Shown here: piece after piece, positions 30,395 through 40,615 of the stretch | Position numbering within the stretch: position 1 is the stretch's first letter | How the letters are laid out: the number at the start of each line of letters is the position of its first letter | From: Bacillus sp. HMF5848 | GTDB taxonomy: Bacteria; Bacillota; Bacilli; Bacillales; HMF5848 | Direction of reading: 5' to 3' | DNA: 64,000 bases | NCBI RefSeq assembly: GCF_003944835.1 | Contig: NZ_RWIV01000001.1 | Coordinates: 3,647,501-3,711,500, forward strand | Made by a program: the position numbers and the translations under genes | The notes under the pieces: model-generated | Database searches by the model: none | What the model saw: the letters and a program-made list of their open reading frames with translations, nothing else | Told to the model about the DNA's origin: nothing

Positions 30395-31873
30395 TTGTTC
30401 TATATGTGAAGTGACTAGCTTTATATATTTTTGTAAAGTACTCGTTGAGATTTCATAGCGATCGGCAATTTTTAGTTGTGTTGTTGATTGATCTTTGAGT
30501 TTTTGCCACGAGTATTCAATAGCTGCTGCCCATGCGCTGACGTTCGCGATAGGGGTGTTTTTTTCAATAGCTAACATAAGAACCTTTGTCGCATGAACGA
30601 GTAATGTCGGACTGTCGCTTAAATTACTGCTGTGCTCTTTAAAGATTGTGTCAAGAATTTCTAGGCTTTTGCTTACGTTTCGTTGCGCTAGCTCTTGGTT
30701 ATTGGCAAAAAGTGCTTGTAGCATATGCTCAACAAGCGGGTGCTTTGACTTGTCAGATTGTAAACGATTAGCAGCGTGCTTTCGCATTACACCTGTTTTG
30801 CCAGCTAAATATAGGCCTGTAATTTGCTCGTTTAAGTTGGTAGCAGCTAACAACGTATCAATAGTAATGCGATAAGCATCATTATCCTCGTTCCAAGGCT
30901 CTGTTCCTGCTTTTTCAGGCTTCTCCTCGATGACTTTTTTCCATACAGATTTTGCAAAATCATGATATCCGTTGTAATAAGCCGAAATTGCTAACCAGTA
31001 GTTATACGTCGCATCTCCAAAAAATCCTAGTTTGTATAGCTGCTTGAGCCATTTGTAAGCATCCTTGTAATGCCCAATTAATCCAAATGTTGCTCCAAGC
31101 TTATACTGATGCTCCATTGAAATAGGGTGGATTTTTTCAAGCATATTCACAAGTCTTTTCACAGCTTTATTATTGCCTTCATAATATAAAAACACTGTTA
31201 AATTACAAAGCGCATGAATATTGCCAGGGCACTTTTGTAACACGTTCTCTAAAATATCAATAGCCTCGGTCACTTCGCCCTTATAATAATGGGCAAGTGA
31301 TAAGTTGTTATACGCTGGCCAGAATTCTGGATATAAATCAACAAGGTCCTCTAACAGCACAATCGCCGGATGATATTCACCATTTTCGAGTAGCTTTCTC
31401 GCTTCATCTAGGCGTACAATTAAGTCTTCTTCCTTATTCGGTTCCGTCCAATCTTCGTCTGTCTCAAATAGTATTAACTCAAGCAGTTCCTCGGTATCAT
31501 CAGCGAATTCTCCGTTCGGATCAAGCTCCATATATTTTTTAGCATGTTTCGCGGCTTCTTGAAACAATCCTAAGTGCGCGAAATTATTTGCTAAAAAATA
31601 ATGACTTTCTGCCATTGAACTGTCTATATCAAGTACTTTCGATAAAAGATCATTCGAGTACGTATAATCCCCTAGTTCGGTTAATACTAATGAAAGCTGA
31701 CAAAGAAATGTTGCTTCATTAGGCTCAACATGAATGGCTCGCTCTAGCATCTTTTTTGCCTTCAGCAAATCCCCATGATGATACGCACGTAAACCTTTAT
31801 AAAAATAATACTCTCCCGTTTGTTGAAACGAAATGACTTGTGCTGTTTGCTTTTTTTTGTTTTGTTTTTCCAT
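30380..31873 (-). CDS. TPR-repeat protein (YvcD-like)
   Basis: A 497-residue soluble protein with tandem tetratricopeptide repeats: at least six motifs of the GDLLKAKKMLERAIHVEP, GEVTEAIDILENVL and GLFQEAAKHAKKYMELDP kind between about residues 25 and 320, interrupted by an acidic stretch (about 120-150). The C-terminal third ends in a helix-turn-helix-like segment (KIADRYEISTSTLQKYIKL). Size, sequence and place beside trxB match B. subtilis YvcD, of unknown function. CGGAGG precedes the ATG. Confidence 0.85.
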   Translation of the reverse strand: MEKQNKKKQTAQVISFQQTGEYYFYKGLRAYHHGDLLKAKKMLERAIHVEPNEATFLCQLSLVLTELGDYTYSNDLLSKVLDIDSSMAESHYFLANNFAHLGLFQEAAKHAKKYMELDPNGEFADDTEELLELILFETDEDWTEPNKEEDLIVRLDEARKLLENGEYHPAIVLLEDLVDLYPEFWPAYNNLSLAHYYKGEVTEAIDILENVLQKCPGNIHALCNLTVFLYYEGNNKAVKRLVNMLEKIHPISMEHQYKLGATFGLIGHYKDAYKWLKQLYKLGFFGDATYNYWLAISAYYNGYHDFAKSVWKKVIEEKPEKAGTEPWNEDNDAYRITIDTLLAATNLNEQITGLYLAGKTGVMRKHAANRLQSDKSKHPLVEHMLQALFANNQELAQRNVSKSLEILDTIFKEHSSNLSDSPTLLVHATKVLMLAIEKNTPIANVSAWAAAIEYSWQKLKDQSTTQLKIADRYEISTSTLQKYIKLVTSHIEQDALQ

Positions 31874-32041
31874 TCATACCTCCGTTAACATGTATTCCCT
31901 ATATATCAAGTCATTTTTTAAAATGTATAGTTTTTGCCGATGGTAGTATAACACACAATTAATACGACTGTCACTACGAAGAAGACGACAAATCAAACGC
32001 AGCTTCTATTACAGTATCCAGCAAAAGGTGACACTTTTCTT

Positions 32042-32090
32042 AATAAGAAAAGAGGCATCTCCATAAACATGCTATATGGAGCGCCTCTTA
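32042..32090 (-). terminator. Terminator after the SLH-glucosaminidase gene
   Basis: Minus strand AAGAGGC...GCCTCTT with inner CTCCATA/TATGGAG pairing and TTCTTATT following, 10 nt after the stop. Confidence 0.8.
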
Positions 32091-32099
32091 AATCTTCAA

Positions 32100-33995
32100 C
32101 TAATTAATAAACTTTACGTAATCACTGTGCACATACGCTTCCTTTATATCAGGATGCTCAGATAAAATTTTGAGCCACTTGCCGTCCTCACCAAGTCCTT
32201 CTTCTAAAATAAGAATGGCACGACCAGCCATCGGGTAATTATAAATGCTCGCTAGCTTTGTCGTTGGCTGTGGGCGAACGAACAATATCTCACTGTTATA
32301 CACAAGACCGACCTTGAAGCGATTGTACTCCTTCAGTCCTAGTCTCTCATCAATTTCATACATACGTCCGGCAATTTTTTGACCCCAAAACGGATCAGAT
32401 GCATATTTCACATTCATACCACCGGCTTTGTTGCCAAGATAAGCACCATGGTATATACCTGATGTATTGGCTTCTCTATCTGCTAACGTGTTCGGTACAA
32501 AGTACTTACTTGAAATATACATAGCTGCACCCATAATCGAATCCTCAAACGTTTCATACGTATCAGCCTTATTTAACGGATCATCATCATGTGCACGTAA
32601 GCCGAATAAATTCTTCTTGTTACTTGCTAATGAGCTTTTCCCCCACTTGGATTCATGAATGGCATGAGCTAACAGGTACATAGCGTTCACACCGTATTCT
32701 GCTTCAGCGGCTTTAAGTGCCTCTCCCAGACCAAGCAACGGACTCGTTGGGTCTATCTCAGCAACATATCTGTCTAAGTCATCCGCTGTATACACCGTAG
32801 CTGTGTGAAGAGGGACATATTGAAAATATTGATAATACTCAGTCCCGTCAGAAAAATGAATGCCATCAAAGCTATTTAGCTTTGTCCCAACTGTTAACCC
32901 TTGTGGAGCTGGCCCAAATGTATAGCCTAATATACCTTTTTCAAAATGCTCTAAATATAAGTTCGATCCGTCATTAACAATCTTATAAACTGACTGTTGA
33001 AACGGTATGCCTGTTGGCACAACTTTAACCTTTGTTTTATCTACATAAAATACTTTATTAGCCAATTCAACCTGTATAGCATTGCCTATTGTGTTCATAT
33101 ATTTCATCTCAGTGCCGGCGACGACATATGTGTATACCTTTTTGAGTTCCTCATCAGTGTATACGTTTACTACGTCATTCATGGTACCAGCAGCAACTGC
33201 CAAACCACTTTCCGCCCACACTACTCTATTGTTTTCTAATATCACCTGTGTGCCGTCAGTCAGAACATGTTTTAATGCTTCGTCAAACGATACGTATTGA
33301 TTAGCAATATTAATTTTTCCAGCATCAATATGTCCTACATGGTAAATAGTAAACTCTTTAAAACTAGCATCTAATACGCGCGATAAAAAGGCAGCAAATT
33401 GATCTCGCTTTAAAGGTGCTTCCGGCTCAAACGTTGTGTCTGTCACACCAGTTGTAACACCAGTCGAGTACAATTGTTGAATGTAGTTGTATGCCCAATA
33501 ATCTGCTGGTACATCTTCAAAAACCTTTGGTTCGATCATTGCATTTGGTAAGTGATATGCTTTTGCTAAAATAGAAGCCATTTCAGCTCGCGTAATAGGT
33601 TTATATGGATCAAATTTGCCGTCGACTATTAAATCGTCCAAAATTTTTCTTTTTGCAGCTGCTTGAACAAGGTTATAATCCATTGGATCCTTTTCATCCT
33701 TTGGCATATCAACCACTATTTCTTCAACCGTATCAGTCGAGTAGCCTTTTTGACGAGCAATCATAATCGCTACATGGGCTCTTTTTAAATAATCTCGCGG
33801 TCCAAACCTATTATCCTCATAGCCTTTAATAATATTATTTTTAGCTAAAAATTCAATTTCCTTAACTGCCCAATTCTCTTTAATGTCACTAAAAGTAGGC
33901 TGAGTCGGTTCGACTGCAATACTAGCCGATATTGCAGAAAAAAACAGCACGAAACTTGCCGATATGGCAAAAAGGCTGCGAATAAATGGCGTCAT
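32100..33995 (-). CDS. S-layer-homology cell-wall glucosaminidase
   Basis: A secreted 631-residue autolysin-type protein. A signal peptide covers about residues 1-28 (hydrophobic core ending SASIAVEP). Three SLH domains follow (about 35-215, e.g. FSDIKENWAVKEIEFLAKNNIIKGYEDNRFGP pattern with key W, GY and F residues; later FEDVPADYWAYNYIQ), which bind pyruvylated secondary wall polymer. A central region of unknown fold precedes an N-acetylglucosaminidase domain (about 425-550; YLLAHAIHESKWGKS contains the presumed catalytic Glu, then KKNLFGLRAHD). An SH3-like domain closes it. It probably cleaves peptidoglycan during growth or separation. AGGAGGG precedes the ATG. It is monocistronic. Confidence 0.88.
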   Translation of the reverse strand: MTPFIRSLFAISASFVLFFSAISASIAVEPTQPTFSDIKENWAVKEIEFLAKNNIIKGYEDNRFGPRDYLKRAHVAIMIARQKGYSTDTVEEIVVDMPKDEKDPMDYNLVQAAAKRKILDDLIVDGKFDPYKPITRAEMASILAKAYHLPNAMIEPKVFEDVPADYWAYNYIQQLYSTGVTTGVTDTTFEPEAPLKRDQFAAFLSRVLDASFKEFTIYHVGHIDAGKINIANQYVSFDEALKHVLTDGTQVILENNRVVWAESGLAVAAGTMNDVVNVYTDEELKKVYTYVVAGTEMKYMNTIGNAIQVELANKVFYVDKTKVKVVPTGIPFQQSVYKIVNDGSNLYLEHFEKGILGYTFGPAPQGLTVGTKLNSFDGIHFSDGTEYYQYFQYVPLHTATVYTADDLDRYVAEIDPTSPLLGLGEALKAAEAEYGVNAMYLLAHAIHESKWGKSSLASNKKNLFGLRAHDDDPLNKADTYETFEDSIMGAAMYISSKYFVPNTLADREANTSGIYHGAYLGNKAGGMNVKYASDPFWGQKIAGRMYEIDERLGLKEYNRFKVGLVYNSEILFVRPQPTTKLASIYNYPMAGRAILILEEGLGEDGKWLKILSEHPDIKEAYVHSDYVKFIN

Positions 33996-34065
33996 GAATA
34001 TTCCCTCCTAAGAAGCTATGTATCTACTATTAGTATATCAAATTTTGACAAAATGCGAGAATAGT

Positions 34066-34101
34066 AAAAAAAACCTATTCACACGCAAGTGCAAATAGGT
34101 T
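34066..34101 (-). terminator. Terminator after the antiporter-like gene
   Basis: Minus strand AACCTATT and AATAGGTT with an inner CAC/GTG pair, followed by TTTTTTTA, directly after the stop. Confidence 0.85.
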
Positions 34102-34107
34102 GCTAGA

Positions 34108-35427
34108 TTATAAAATAATAGCAGCTAACCATCCAAAAATGATTAGTGGAATATTAAAGTGGAGAAACGTAGGAACACAAGTATCCCAAATATGATTGTG
34201 TTGATTATCTGTATTTAATCCCGCTGTCGGTCCAAGCGTACTGTCAGAAGCAGGTGATCCTGCATCTCCAAGTGCTCCTGCTGTACCGATGATAGCAATT
34301 GTCGCTAACGGACTAAATCCAAGTTCGACAGCAAGTGGAACAAAGATAGCTGCGATGATTGGAATGGTTGCAAACGATGAGCCGATTCCCATCGTAACAA
34401 GTAAACCAACTATTAGCATTAGCATAGCAGCAAGAGCTTGGCTACCTCCTACAAGTGCACTCGTGTGTTCTACAAGTGTTTGAACATGACCTGTTTCACG
34501 AATTACTGTAGCAAACCCTGCAGCTGAAATCATAACAAAACCGATGAATGCCATCATACGCATACCTTCATTTAGAAGATCATCTGACTGTTTCCATGAA
34601 ATTGCTCTTGTAATATATAAAACAAAAATACCTGCTAATGCACCGAAAATCATTGAATCCCATGCTAACTGCACATATAATGCAGCGACGATAGCTACGA
34701 CAGCAAACACAATTTTTCGAATAGAGTAGCTCTCTTCATTCTGTTTGGCAGCTACGCTCGTATGTTGTTTATATTGACGAGGTTTTCTATATGAGAAGAA
34801 AATCGCAACTAGTAAGCCAACTACTAATCCAAGTGTAGGTAGAAGCATCGCCGTTGGAATTTCACTCATACTGACTTCTAAACCACTTGATGCCATATTA
34901 TCAGCGATAATTTCTTGGAACATGTAGCCAAATCCAACTGGTAAAAGAATATAAGGTGCCGTTAAACCAAACGTTAGAACAGATGCAATAAGGCGTCGGT
35001 CAATCTCTAGCTCATTCATCACTCGTAATAACGGTGGAATTAAAATAGGTATAAACGCAATGTGAATCGGAATTAAATTTTGTGAGAAGCAAGCCATTAA
35101 TAGAACTAACAAAACAATGAGAGCTTTTGATAATGCTTTTTTACGAGAATCGCCTTCTTTTCCAACGATTTTTAAAACCCACTCTACAAGTAAATTCGCG
35201 ATCCCAGTAGAGGAGATTGCGACTGCAAATCCTCCTAGTAACGCATAACTAAGGGCAATGTTGGCACCACCAGCAATTCCATCAGAAAAAGCTGCTATAG
35301 TCCCTTCGAGTCCAAGCCCACCAATGAGTCCACCTGTTAAAGCACCGATAATTAATGCCATTACAACGTTTACTCGCACAAGGCTTAAAACAAGCATAAC
35401 TGTTACTGCAATTAAAACTGCATTCAT
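34108..35427 (-). CDS. Na+/H+ antiporter family transporter (YuiF/NhaC-like)
   Basis: A 439-residue membrane protein with about 11-12 predicted helices. Conserved features of this ion-transporter superfamily group include an N-terminal Gly-rich helix pair (ALIIGALTGGLIGGLGLEG), the discontinuous-helix motif SQNLIPIHIAFIPI and the C-terminal GTAGALGDAGSPASDSTLGPTAG. GGAGG stands 9 nt before the ATG. B. subtilis YuiF belongs here, and both Na+/H+ exchange and amino acid uptake have been suggested for the group, so substrate is open. It stands alone between terminators. Confidence 0.82.
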   Translation of the reverse strand: MNAVLIAVTVMLVLSLVRVNVVMALIIGALTGGLIGGLGLEGTIAAFSDGIAGGANIALSYALLGGFAVAISSTGIANLLVEWVLKIVGKEGDSRKKALSKALIVLLVLLMACFSQNLIPIHIAFIPILIPPLLRVMNELEIDRRLIASVLTFGLTAPYILLPVGFGYMFQEIIADNMASSGLEVSMSEIPTAMLLPTLGLVVGLLVAIFFSYRKPRQYKQHTSVAAKQNEESYSIRKIVFAVVAIVAALYVQLAWDSMIFGALAGIFVLYITRAISWKQSDDLLNEGMRMMAFIGFVMISAAGFATVIRETGHVQTLVEHTSALVGGSQALAAMLMLIVGLLVTMGIGSSFATIPIIAAIFVPLAVELGFSPLATIAIIGTAGALGDAGSPASDSTLGPTAGLNTDNQHNHIWDTCVPTFLHFNIPLIIFGWLAAIIL

Positions 35428-35675
35428 AATATAAGTCCTCCATAATTCTATTGAAACGTTAGTTTTCGTTTCGTTTTATCTTTTTACTTTAGTTTGCTAA
35501 ATCGGTAAATTACTAACGTATTAGATAATAAAAGAAAAAACTTAATATGTCAATATAATTATTGATATTTTTCATGTGTAGGAAGGTCATTATTGACAAA
35601 CTGATGACGAAAGAGGGGAATTAATCAAGTAAGTGCCAGATATACGGGGGAAGGAAGCAAAATAGCAATCTAGAC

Positions 35676-35706
35676 GTAAAAACAGCATCCCTTGTAGAAT
35701 GCTGTT
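35676..35706 (-). terminator. Terminator of the histidine operon
   Basis: Minus strand AACAGCAT / ATGCTGTT stem with TTTTTA, directly after hisI. The rest of the 35428-35712 gap shows nothing I can name. Confidence 0.85.
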
Positions 35707-35712
35707 TCACGT

Positions 35713-36321
35713 TTATTTTTTATGACGTTCTTCTAACACCTGCAGTACATCATCAAGTGGTAGCTTTTGCTCACGTAAAAGGACTAATACATGGTACAGC
35801 AAGTCGGCCGTTTCCCAGCTAAGCTCTTTTGGGTCACGATTTTTCGCAGCGATGATAACCTCGCCTGCTTCTTCACCGACCTTTTTCAATATTTTATCAA
35901 CGCCATTTTTAAACAAATATGTAGTATATGCACCTTCTGGCATCTCTGCCTCACGTTGAGCAATTATCGATTCTAATTCATTTAAAATCGCATAACGATC
36001 CCCAGATGTCGGAGATTCCTTAAAACAGGAATAAGCACCGGTATGACAAGCTGGCCCCGCTGGCTCAACTTTTACTAAAATGGCATCGCCATCACAATCA
36101 TAGCTCATTGCTACAATACGCTGTGTATTGCCACTCGTTGCGCCTTTATGCCATAACTCTTGACGCGAACGACTGTAAAACCACGTTTCATTTGTCTCAA
36201 TCGATTTCTGCAGGGATTCGCGATTCATATACGCCAACGTCAAAACCTCTTTGCTAACGGCATCCTGCACAATCGCAGGCACGAGACCTTGACTATCAAA
36301 CTTAATATCCTCGATATTCAT
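35713..36321 (-). CDS. hisI: Bifunctional phosphoribosyl-AMP cyclohydrolase / phosphoribosyl-ATP pyrophosphatase
   Basis: Performs steps 2 and 3 of histidine synthesis. The 202-residue fusion has the HisI cyclohydrolase domain first ([33 protein letters not shown] with metal-binding Asp and Cys) and the HisE pyrophosphatase domain from about residue 110 ([35 protein letters not shown]). Its ATG overlaps the hisF stop (ATGA). Last gene of the operon. Confidence 0.97.
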   Translation of the reverse strand: MNIEDIKFDSQGLVPAIVQDAVSKEVLTLAYMNRESLQKSIETNETWFYSRSRQELWHKGATSGNTQRIVAMSYDCDGDAILVKVEPAGPACHTGAYSCFKESPTSGDRYAILNELESIIAQREAEMPEGAYTTYLFKNGVDKILKKVGEEAGEVIIAAKNRDPKELSWETADLLYHVLVLLREQKLPLDDVLQVLEERHKK

Positions 36322-37076
36322 CGTACGTTAATCCCCCTTGCTTTAATAAATTGTTTTACCTCTTTAACTGACGTTTCTTTATAGTGAAAAATAGAAGCCG
36401 CTAACGCCGCGTCTGCTTTTCCGGCTGTAAATGTATCAACAAAATGCTCTGCATTCCCAGCTCCACCTGATGCAATAACAGGAACAGTGACAGCGTTGCT
36501 AATCGCACTTATCAATTTATTATCAAAGCCATTTTTCCCACCATCACAATCCATACTTGTTAACAGTATTTCACCTGCTCCTCTACGAACAACCTCTTTC
36601 GCCCACTCAACAGCATCTAAACCAGTAGCATTTCTTCCACCGTGCGTGTAAACTTCCCAGCCGTCAGAAGCTTCGTTATATTTTGCATCAATCGCGACAA
36701 CAAGACATTGCGAGCCGAAAAACGCAGCGCCCTCATTAATAAGGTCTGGATTTCTTACAGCGGCAGTGTTTAGCGAGACTTTGTCGGCACCCGCGCGCAA
36801 AATACGTTTCATATCAGCTAGTGAGTTTATCCCGCCACCGACAGTAAACGGAATCGCTAATTGCGCTGCTACCTGCTCAACTACCTCGACCATCGTTTCC
36901 CGACCTTCGTGGGAAGCAGAAATATCTAAAAACACTAGCTCGTCCGCACCTTCTTCGTCATAAAACTTTGCCAATTCAACCGGGTCCCCCGCATCGCGTA
37001 GCTCAACAAACTGCACGCCTTTTACAACACGCCCTTCTTTTACATCTAAGCAAGGAATAATACGTTTTGTGATCAT
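36318..37076 (-). CDS. hisF: Imidazole glycerol phosphate synthase, cyclase subunit
   Basis: Forms imidazole glycerol phosphate and AICAR with ammonia supplied by HisH. 252-residue TIM barrel with catalytic Asp residues in [15 protein letters not shown] and [15 protein letters not shown], plus phosphate motifs GGGINS and ASGGAGN. Start overlaps the hisA stop and stop overlaps the hisI start by ATGA junctions. Confidence 0.98.
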   Translation of the reverse strand: MITKRIIPCLDVKEGRVVKGVQFVELRDAGDPVELAKFYDEEGADELVFLDISASHEGRETMVEVVEQVAAQLAIPFTVGGGINSLADMKRILRAGADKVSLNTAAVRNPDLINEGAAFFGSQCLVVAIDAKYNEASDGWEVYTHGGRNATGLDAVEWAKEVVRRGAGEILLTSMDCDGGKNGFDNKLISAISNAVTVPVIASGGAGNAEHFVDTFTAGKADAALAASIFHYKETSVKEVKQFIKARGINVR

Positions 37077-37795
37077 CGTGCTGTCACCTCAAGTGCTTCA
37101 CGAACCGTGAACTGGTTTGTATATAGTGCTTTTCCAACAATCGCCCCCGCTACGTTCGCTACAGCAAGCTCCTCAATATCCGCTAGAGAGCTAACACCAC
37201 CTGATGCGATAACTTCCTTCCCTGTAGCACTAGCCATTTCAGTTACAGCCTTAACGTTTGGTCCTGAAAGCATGCCGTCTGTTGCAATATCCGTAAAAAT
37301 AAACACTTCCGCGCCTGCAGCAGCGAGTTCTTTCCCTAACTCAGTCGCTTTTACATTAGACGTTTCAAGCCATCCCTCGGTTGCTACATAACCGTCCTTC
37401 GCATCTATTCCAATCGCAATCTTATTTCCATACTTACGAAGCATTTCTTTTACAAAAGCAGGATTTGACACGGCCGCACTTCCAAGGATAACACGTGATA
37501 CACCACGTTTTAAGTAGAATGCTACATCCTCCTCCGTGCGAATGCCACCACCAATTTGCACTTTTACTGGTAATTTACTTGCAACCTCAAGCACGTGCTC
37601 ATGATTGATGCGTTGCGCTGCCTTGGCACCGTCAAGGTCAACCATATGAATCCACTCTGCACCTTGCTCCGCAAAAAGCTTCGCCATTTCATAAGGTGAA
37701 TCTCCATACACTGTTTCTTTATTGTAATCACCTTGTATAAGGCGTACACATTTACCGGCTCTCATATCAATTGCTGGATACAATGTAAAACTCAT
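37073..37795 (-). CDS. hisA: Phosphoribosylformimino-5-aminoimidazole carboxamide ribotide isomerase
   Basis: Isomerase of step 4, 240-residue TIM barrel. Catalytic Asp8 in [14 protein letters not shown] and Asp near [12 protein letters not shown]; phosphate motifs GGGIRTEED and ASGGVSS. ATGA overlaps on both sides. Confidence 0.98.
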   Translation of the reverse strand: MSFTLYPAIDMRAGKCVRLIQGDYNKETVYGDSPYEMAKLFAEQGAEWIHMVDLDGAKAAQRINHEHVLEVASKLPVKVQIGGGIRTEEDVAFYLKRGVSRVILGSAAVSNPAFVKEMLRKYGNKIAIGIDAKDGYVATEGWLETSNVKATELGKELAAAGAEVFIFTDIATDGMLSGPNVKAVTEMASATGKEVIASGGVSSLADIEELAVANVAGAIVGKALYTNQFTVREALEVTAR

Positions 37796-38415
37796 CGTAC
37801 TATCACCTTACCTTCCACAATATCAGCGTAATTATGAAGTATAGCCATACCGATATCACTACTTTTTTCCGGATGAAACTGTGTGCCATATATGTTGTTG
37901 CGTCCAACGACTGCTGGTACATCAACTTCATACGACGCATCTGCAAGTACAACGTCGCTATCATTTGTTTTTACATAATAAGAGTGCACGAAGTATACAT
38001 GTCCTTCTTCAACTCGGTCTAGCAGCTGAGAGTTGTTACGAAACTGTAGCTTGTTCCAGCCCATGTGCGGGACTTTATAATTCCCTTCAGGAAAACGCTC
38101 GACACGCCCTGGGAGAAATCCAAATCCTTTTGTAAGACCGTTCTCATCTGATTCTTCGAAAAGAAGCTGCATACCAAGACAAATGCCTAATAGCGGTTTC
38201 CCTTGCTGCACTTCTTCTTTTATAAAAGTTGAGAGGCCGGTTTCATTAAGGATGTGCATCGCATCCTTGAATGATCCTACCCCCGGCAAAATAAGTCCTT
38301 TTGTTTTTCGTAGCACAACAGGATCATCTGAGAGCACATATTCATAATTCATACGCTCAAGCGCCTTGCTTACGCTGTACAAATTCCCCATTCCGTAATC
38401 AATAATACCGATCAT
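37792..38415 (-). CDS. hisH: Imidazole glycerol phosphate synthase, glutaminase subunit
   Basis: Class I glutamine amidotransferase that passes ammonia to HisF. 207 residues; nucleophile Cys in [13 protein letters not shown], His and Glu in [10 protein letters not shown]. Its ATG shares one base with the hisB TAA (TAATG). Confidence 0.97.
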   Translation of the reverse strand: MIGIIDYGMGNLYSVSKALERMNYEYVLSDDPVVLRKTKGLILPGVGSFKDAMHILNETGLSTFIKEEVQQGKPLLGICLGMQLLFEESDENGLTKGFGFLPGRVERFPEGNYKVPHMGWNKLQFRNNSQLLDRVEEGHVYFVHSYYVKTNDSDVVLADASYEVDVPAVVGRNNIYGTQFHPEKSSDIGMAILHNYADIVEGKVIVR

Positions 38416-38999
38416 TACAACATCCCCTTTGTAGAAGGTACCCCTTTAACACGCGGGTCGATAAGCGTTGCTTCATCAAGCGCACGCGCCACCGCTTTGA
38501 AAATCGCTTCAATAATATGATGCGTATTATGTCCATAATGAACAATGACATGTAGATTAATGCGCGCTTCAAGCGCAAGCTTCCAAAGGAACTCATGCAC
38601 AAGCTCCGTATCAAATGTGCCCACCTTCGCATGCGGCCACTCTCCTTTTAACACAAACGCCGGTCGATTGCTTATATCAATCACAGCCTGCGCCAGCGCA
38701 TCATCCATTGGTACAAACGCTGTTCCGTAGCGCTTAATTCCTTTTTTATCTCCGAGAGCCTGCTTGAGCGCCTGACCAAGGCAAATGCCGATATCCTCCG
38801 TCGTATGGTGATCGTCAATCTCAATGTCACCCTTCGCATCAATCGTCATGTCAAACTTACCGTGCTTTGTAAAAAGATCGAGCATGTGCGACATAAATGG
38901 CACATTCGTTTGAATATTCGACGTTCCTTCCCCATCAACGTTGAAGGTCAGCTTTATATCTGTTTCATTCGTTTTACGATTTATAGTAGCTTCACGCAT
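38415..38999 (-). CDS. hisB: Imidazoleglycerol-phosphate dehydratase
   Basis: Mn-dependent dehydratase of step 6, 194 residues from the ATG at 38999 (MREATINRK), with AGGAG 7 nt upstream, the same length as in B. subtilis. The frame is open up to 39251 but that part runs through the repeat array and lacks a ribosome site. Metal-binding motifs DIEIDDHHTTEDIGI and HNTHHIIEAIFKA are intact. An unusual 345-nt gap, holding array 3, separates it from hisD. Confidence 0.97.
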   Translation of the reverse strand: MREATINRKTNETDIKLTFNVDGEGTSNIQTNVPFMSHMLDLFTKHGKFDMTIDAKGDIEIDDHHTTEDIGICLGQALKQALGDKKGIKRYGTAFVPMDDALAQAVIDISNRPAFVLKGEWPHAKVGTFDTELVHEFLWKLALEARINLHVIVHYGHNTHHIIEAIFKAVARALDEATLIDPRVKGVPSTKGML

Positions 39000-39149
39000 T
39001 GGTAGCACTCCTTTTATGTGAAAAATAAATATTTTGTAGCACTCGATGAAGTCAGTAGCGACATATCGGCGGTTATGCTTTATACCTGCTATAATTTTGT
39101 TGTGCGGTAGGATTGATAGACACACCTTGTAATAGGTAAGCGTAAATTT

Positions 39150-39300
39150 CTGGTCTTTTTGCGCCTGTTGTCGTTGTCTGTGCGTTAGTTTTCGCGGTTT
39201 ATGCGCCAGTTTTCGCGGTTTATGCGCCAAATCCAGGTGTTTATGCGTCAAATTTCGTTGTTTATGCGCCTATTATATGTATTTATGCGTATAACCTCAT
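39150..39300. repeat. Array 3: seven TGCG units, period exactly 21 bp, inside the his operon
   Basis: TGCG anchors at 39160, 39181, 39202, 39223, 39244, 39265 and 39286, all exactly 21 bp apart. The best-kept unit is TTTATGCGCCA plus about 10 variable bases (GTTTTCGCGG in the first). The array lies between hisD and hisB, so it should be transcribed within the his mRNA unless hisB has its own promoter. I saw no good promoter between the array and hisB. Confidence 0.9.
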
Positions 39301-39310
39301 ATGTCTGGCT

Positions 39311-39327
39311 CACTATTTAGTGAGTGT
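39311..39327 (-). promoter_or_regulatory. Hairpin after hisD without T-run
   Basis: Minus strand CTCACTAAATAGTGAG is a perfect 6-7 bp stem, 18 nt after the hisD stop. No T-run follows, so it is not a standard terminator. It could protect the 3' end of an upstream processed mRNA. Confidence 0.4.
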
Positions 39328-39344
39328 GAAGGTAGGATCTCCAC

Positions 39345-40613
39345 TTACTTCTTCACCCTAGCCTCTACCGCACGGGCATGAGCTTCTAGCCCTTCTAACC
39401 TTGCAAATGCAGCAATTTTTCGGGCATTGCGTTCCATCGCAGTGCGACTGTATGAGATAATGCTCGACTTTTTCATAAAGTCATCCACACTTAACGGACC
39501 GGCAAAGCGTGCTGTCCCATTCGTTGGTAAAATGTGATTTGTTCCAGCGAAATAATCGCCAACTGGCTCTGAGCTGTATCGCCCTAAAAATATCGCGCCT
39601 GCATGTCTAATTTCCCCTAACAGCGACATCGGCTCACGAGTCATGATTTCTAAATGCTCTGGTGCTAGCTCGTTCACAGCTGCGATTGCTTCATCAAGTG
39701 TATCTGTCACATAAATTGCCCCAAAGTCTCGGATAGACGCACTAGCTATATCGCGTCGTGGGAGCGTTTCTAGCTGCAATTCTAATTCACGCACCACAGC
39801 CTCCGCTAACTTCATCGATGGAGTGACTAGGACGCTACATGCAAGCGGATCATGCTCAGCCTGTGATAATAAGTCAGCGGCTACCTCATTTGCTAGCGCT
39901 GTATCATCAGCTAACACCGTTATTTCACTAGGCCCCGCTATCATGTCAATAGCGACATGTCCAAACACTTCGCGCTTAGCGAGCGCCACATAAATGTTAC
40001 CTGGACCAAAAATTTTATCAACAGGGGTAATTGTTTCTGTTCCGTACGCAAGGGCAGCTACCGCCTGCGCACCACCTACCTTATAAATCTCCTTCACACC
40101 TAGCTCATTGGCTGCAACTAACACACCTGCAGATACACGACCATTTTTCCCGGGAGGAGACACAATAACAATGCGCTCCACTCCTGCCACTTGTGCGGGG
40201 ATTACGTTCATCAGCACAGAAGAAGGATACGCTGCTGTTCCCCCTGGCACATACAAGCCGACCGCATCTATTGCTGTCACCTTTTGTCCAAGAATCGTTC
40301 CGTCCTCTTTTGTCGTAATCCATGATTGCTGAAGCTGCCGACTATGATAGTCACGAATGTTGTCCGCTGCTTCCATCATTGTTGCAATCATGTCCTCGTT
40401 TAATTCACCATACGCTTCCTCAATCTCCTCACCTGTCACTCGCAAGCTATCAAGCGATACACGGTCAAATTTTTCAGTAAAAGCATATAGCGCTTCGTCT
40501 CCGCGCACACGAACATCATGTATAATATCAATAACAGCACGACGTTGCTCCTCCGTCCCATTATCAATAGAACGTTTTAAAGAAATAGAATTAGATATAC
40601 GCTCGATTTTCAT
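39345..40613 (-). CDS. hisD: Histidinol dehydrogenase
   Basis: Zn- and NAD-dependent enzyme of the last two steps of histidine synthesis. 422 residues with [49 protein letters not shown] and the catalytic segment [10 protein letters not shown], then GNHIL-like [14 protein letters not shown]. The start lies two nt after the hisG stop. Confidence 0.98.
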   Translation of the reverse strand: MKIERISNSISLKRSIDNGTEEQRRAVIDIIHDVRVRGDEALYAFTEKFDRVSLDSLRVTGEEIEEAYGELNEDMIATMMEAADNIRDYHSRQLQQSWITTKEDGTILGQKVTAIDAVGLYVPGGTAAYPSSVLMNVIPAQVAGVERIVIVSPPGKNGRVSAGVLVAANELGVKEIYKVGGAQAVAALAYGTETITPVDKIFGPGNIYVALAKREVFGHVAIDMIAGPSEITVLADDTALANEVAADLLSQAEHDPLACSVLVTPSMKLAEAVVRELELQLETLPRRDIASASIRDFGAIYVTDTLDEAIAAVNELAPEHLEIMTREPMSLLGEIRHAGAIFLGRYSSEPVGDYFAGTNHILPTNGTARFAGPLSVDDFMKKSSIISYSRTAMERNARKIAAFARLEGLEAHARAVEARVKK

Positions 40614-40615
40614 TG

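Noticed and set aside
39000-39251. N-terminal extension of HisB
   Set aside because: It would translate the repeat array; the ATG at 38999 has a good ribosome site and yields the family length.
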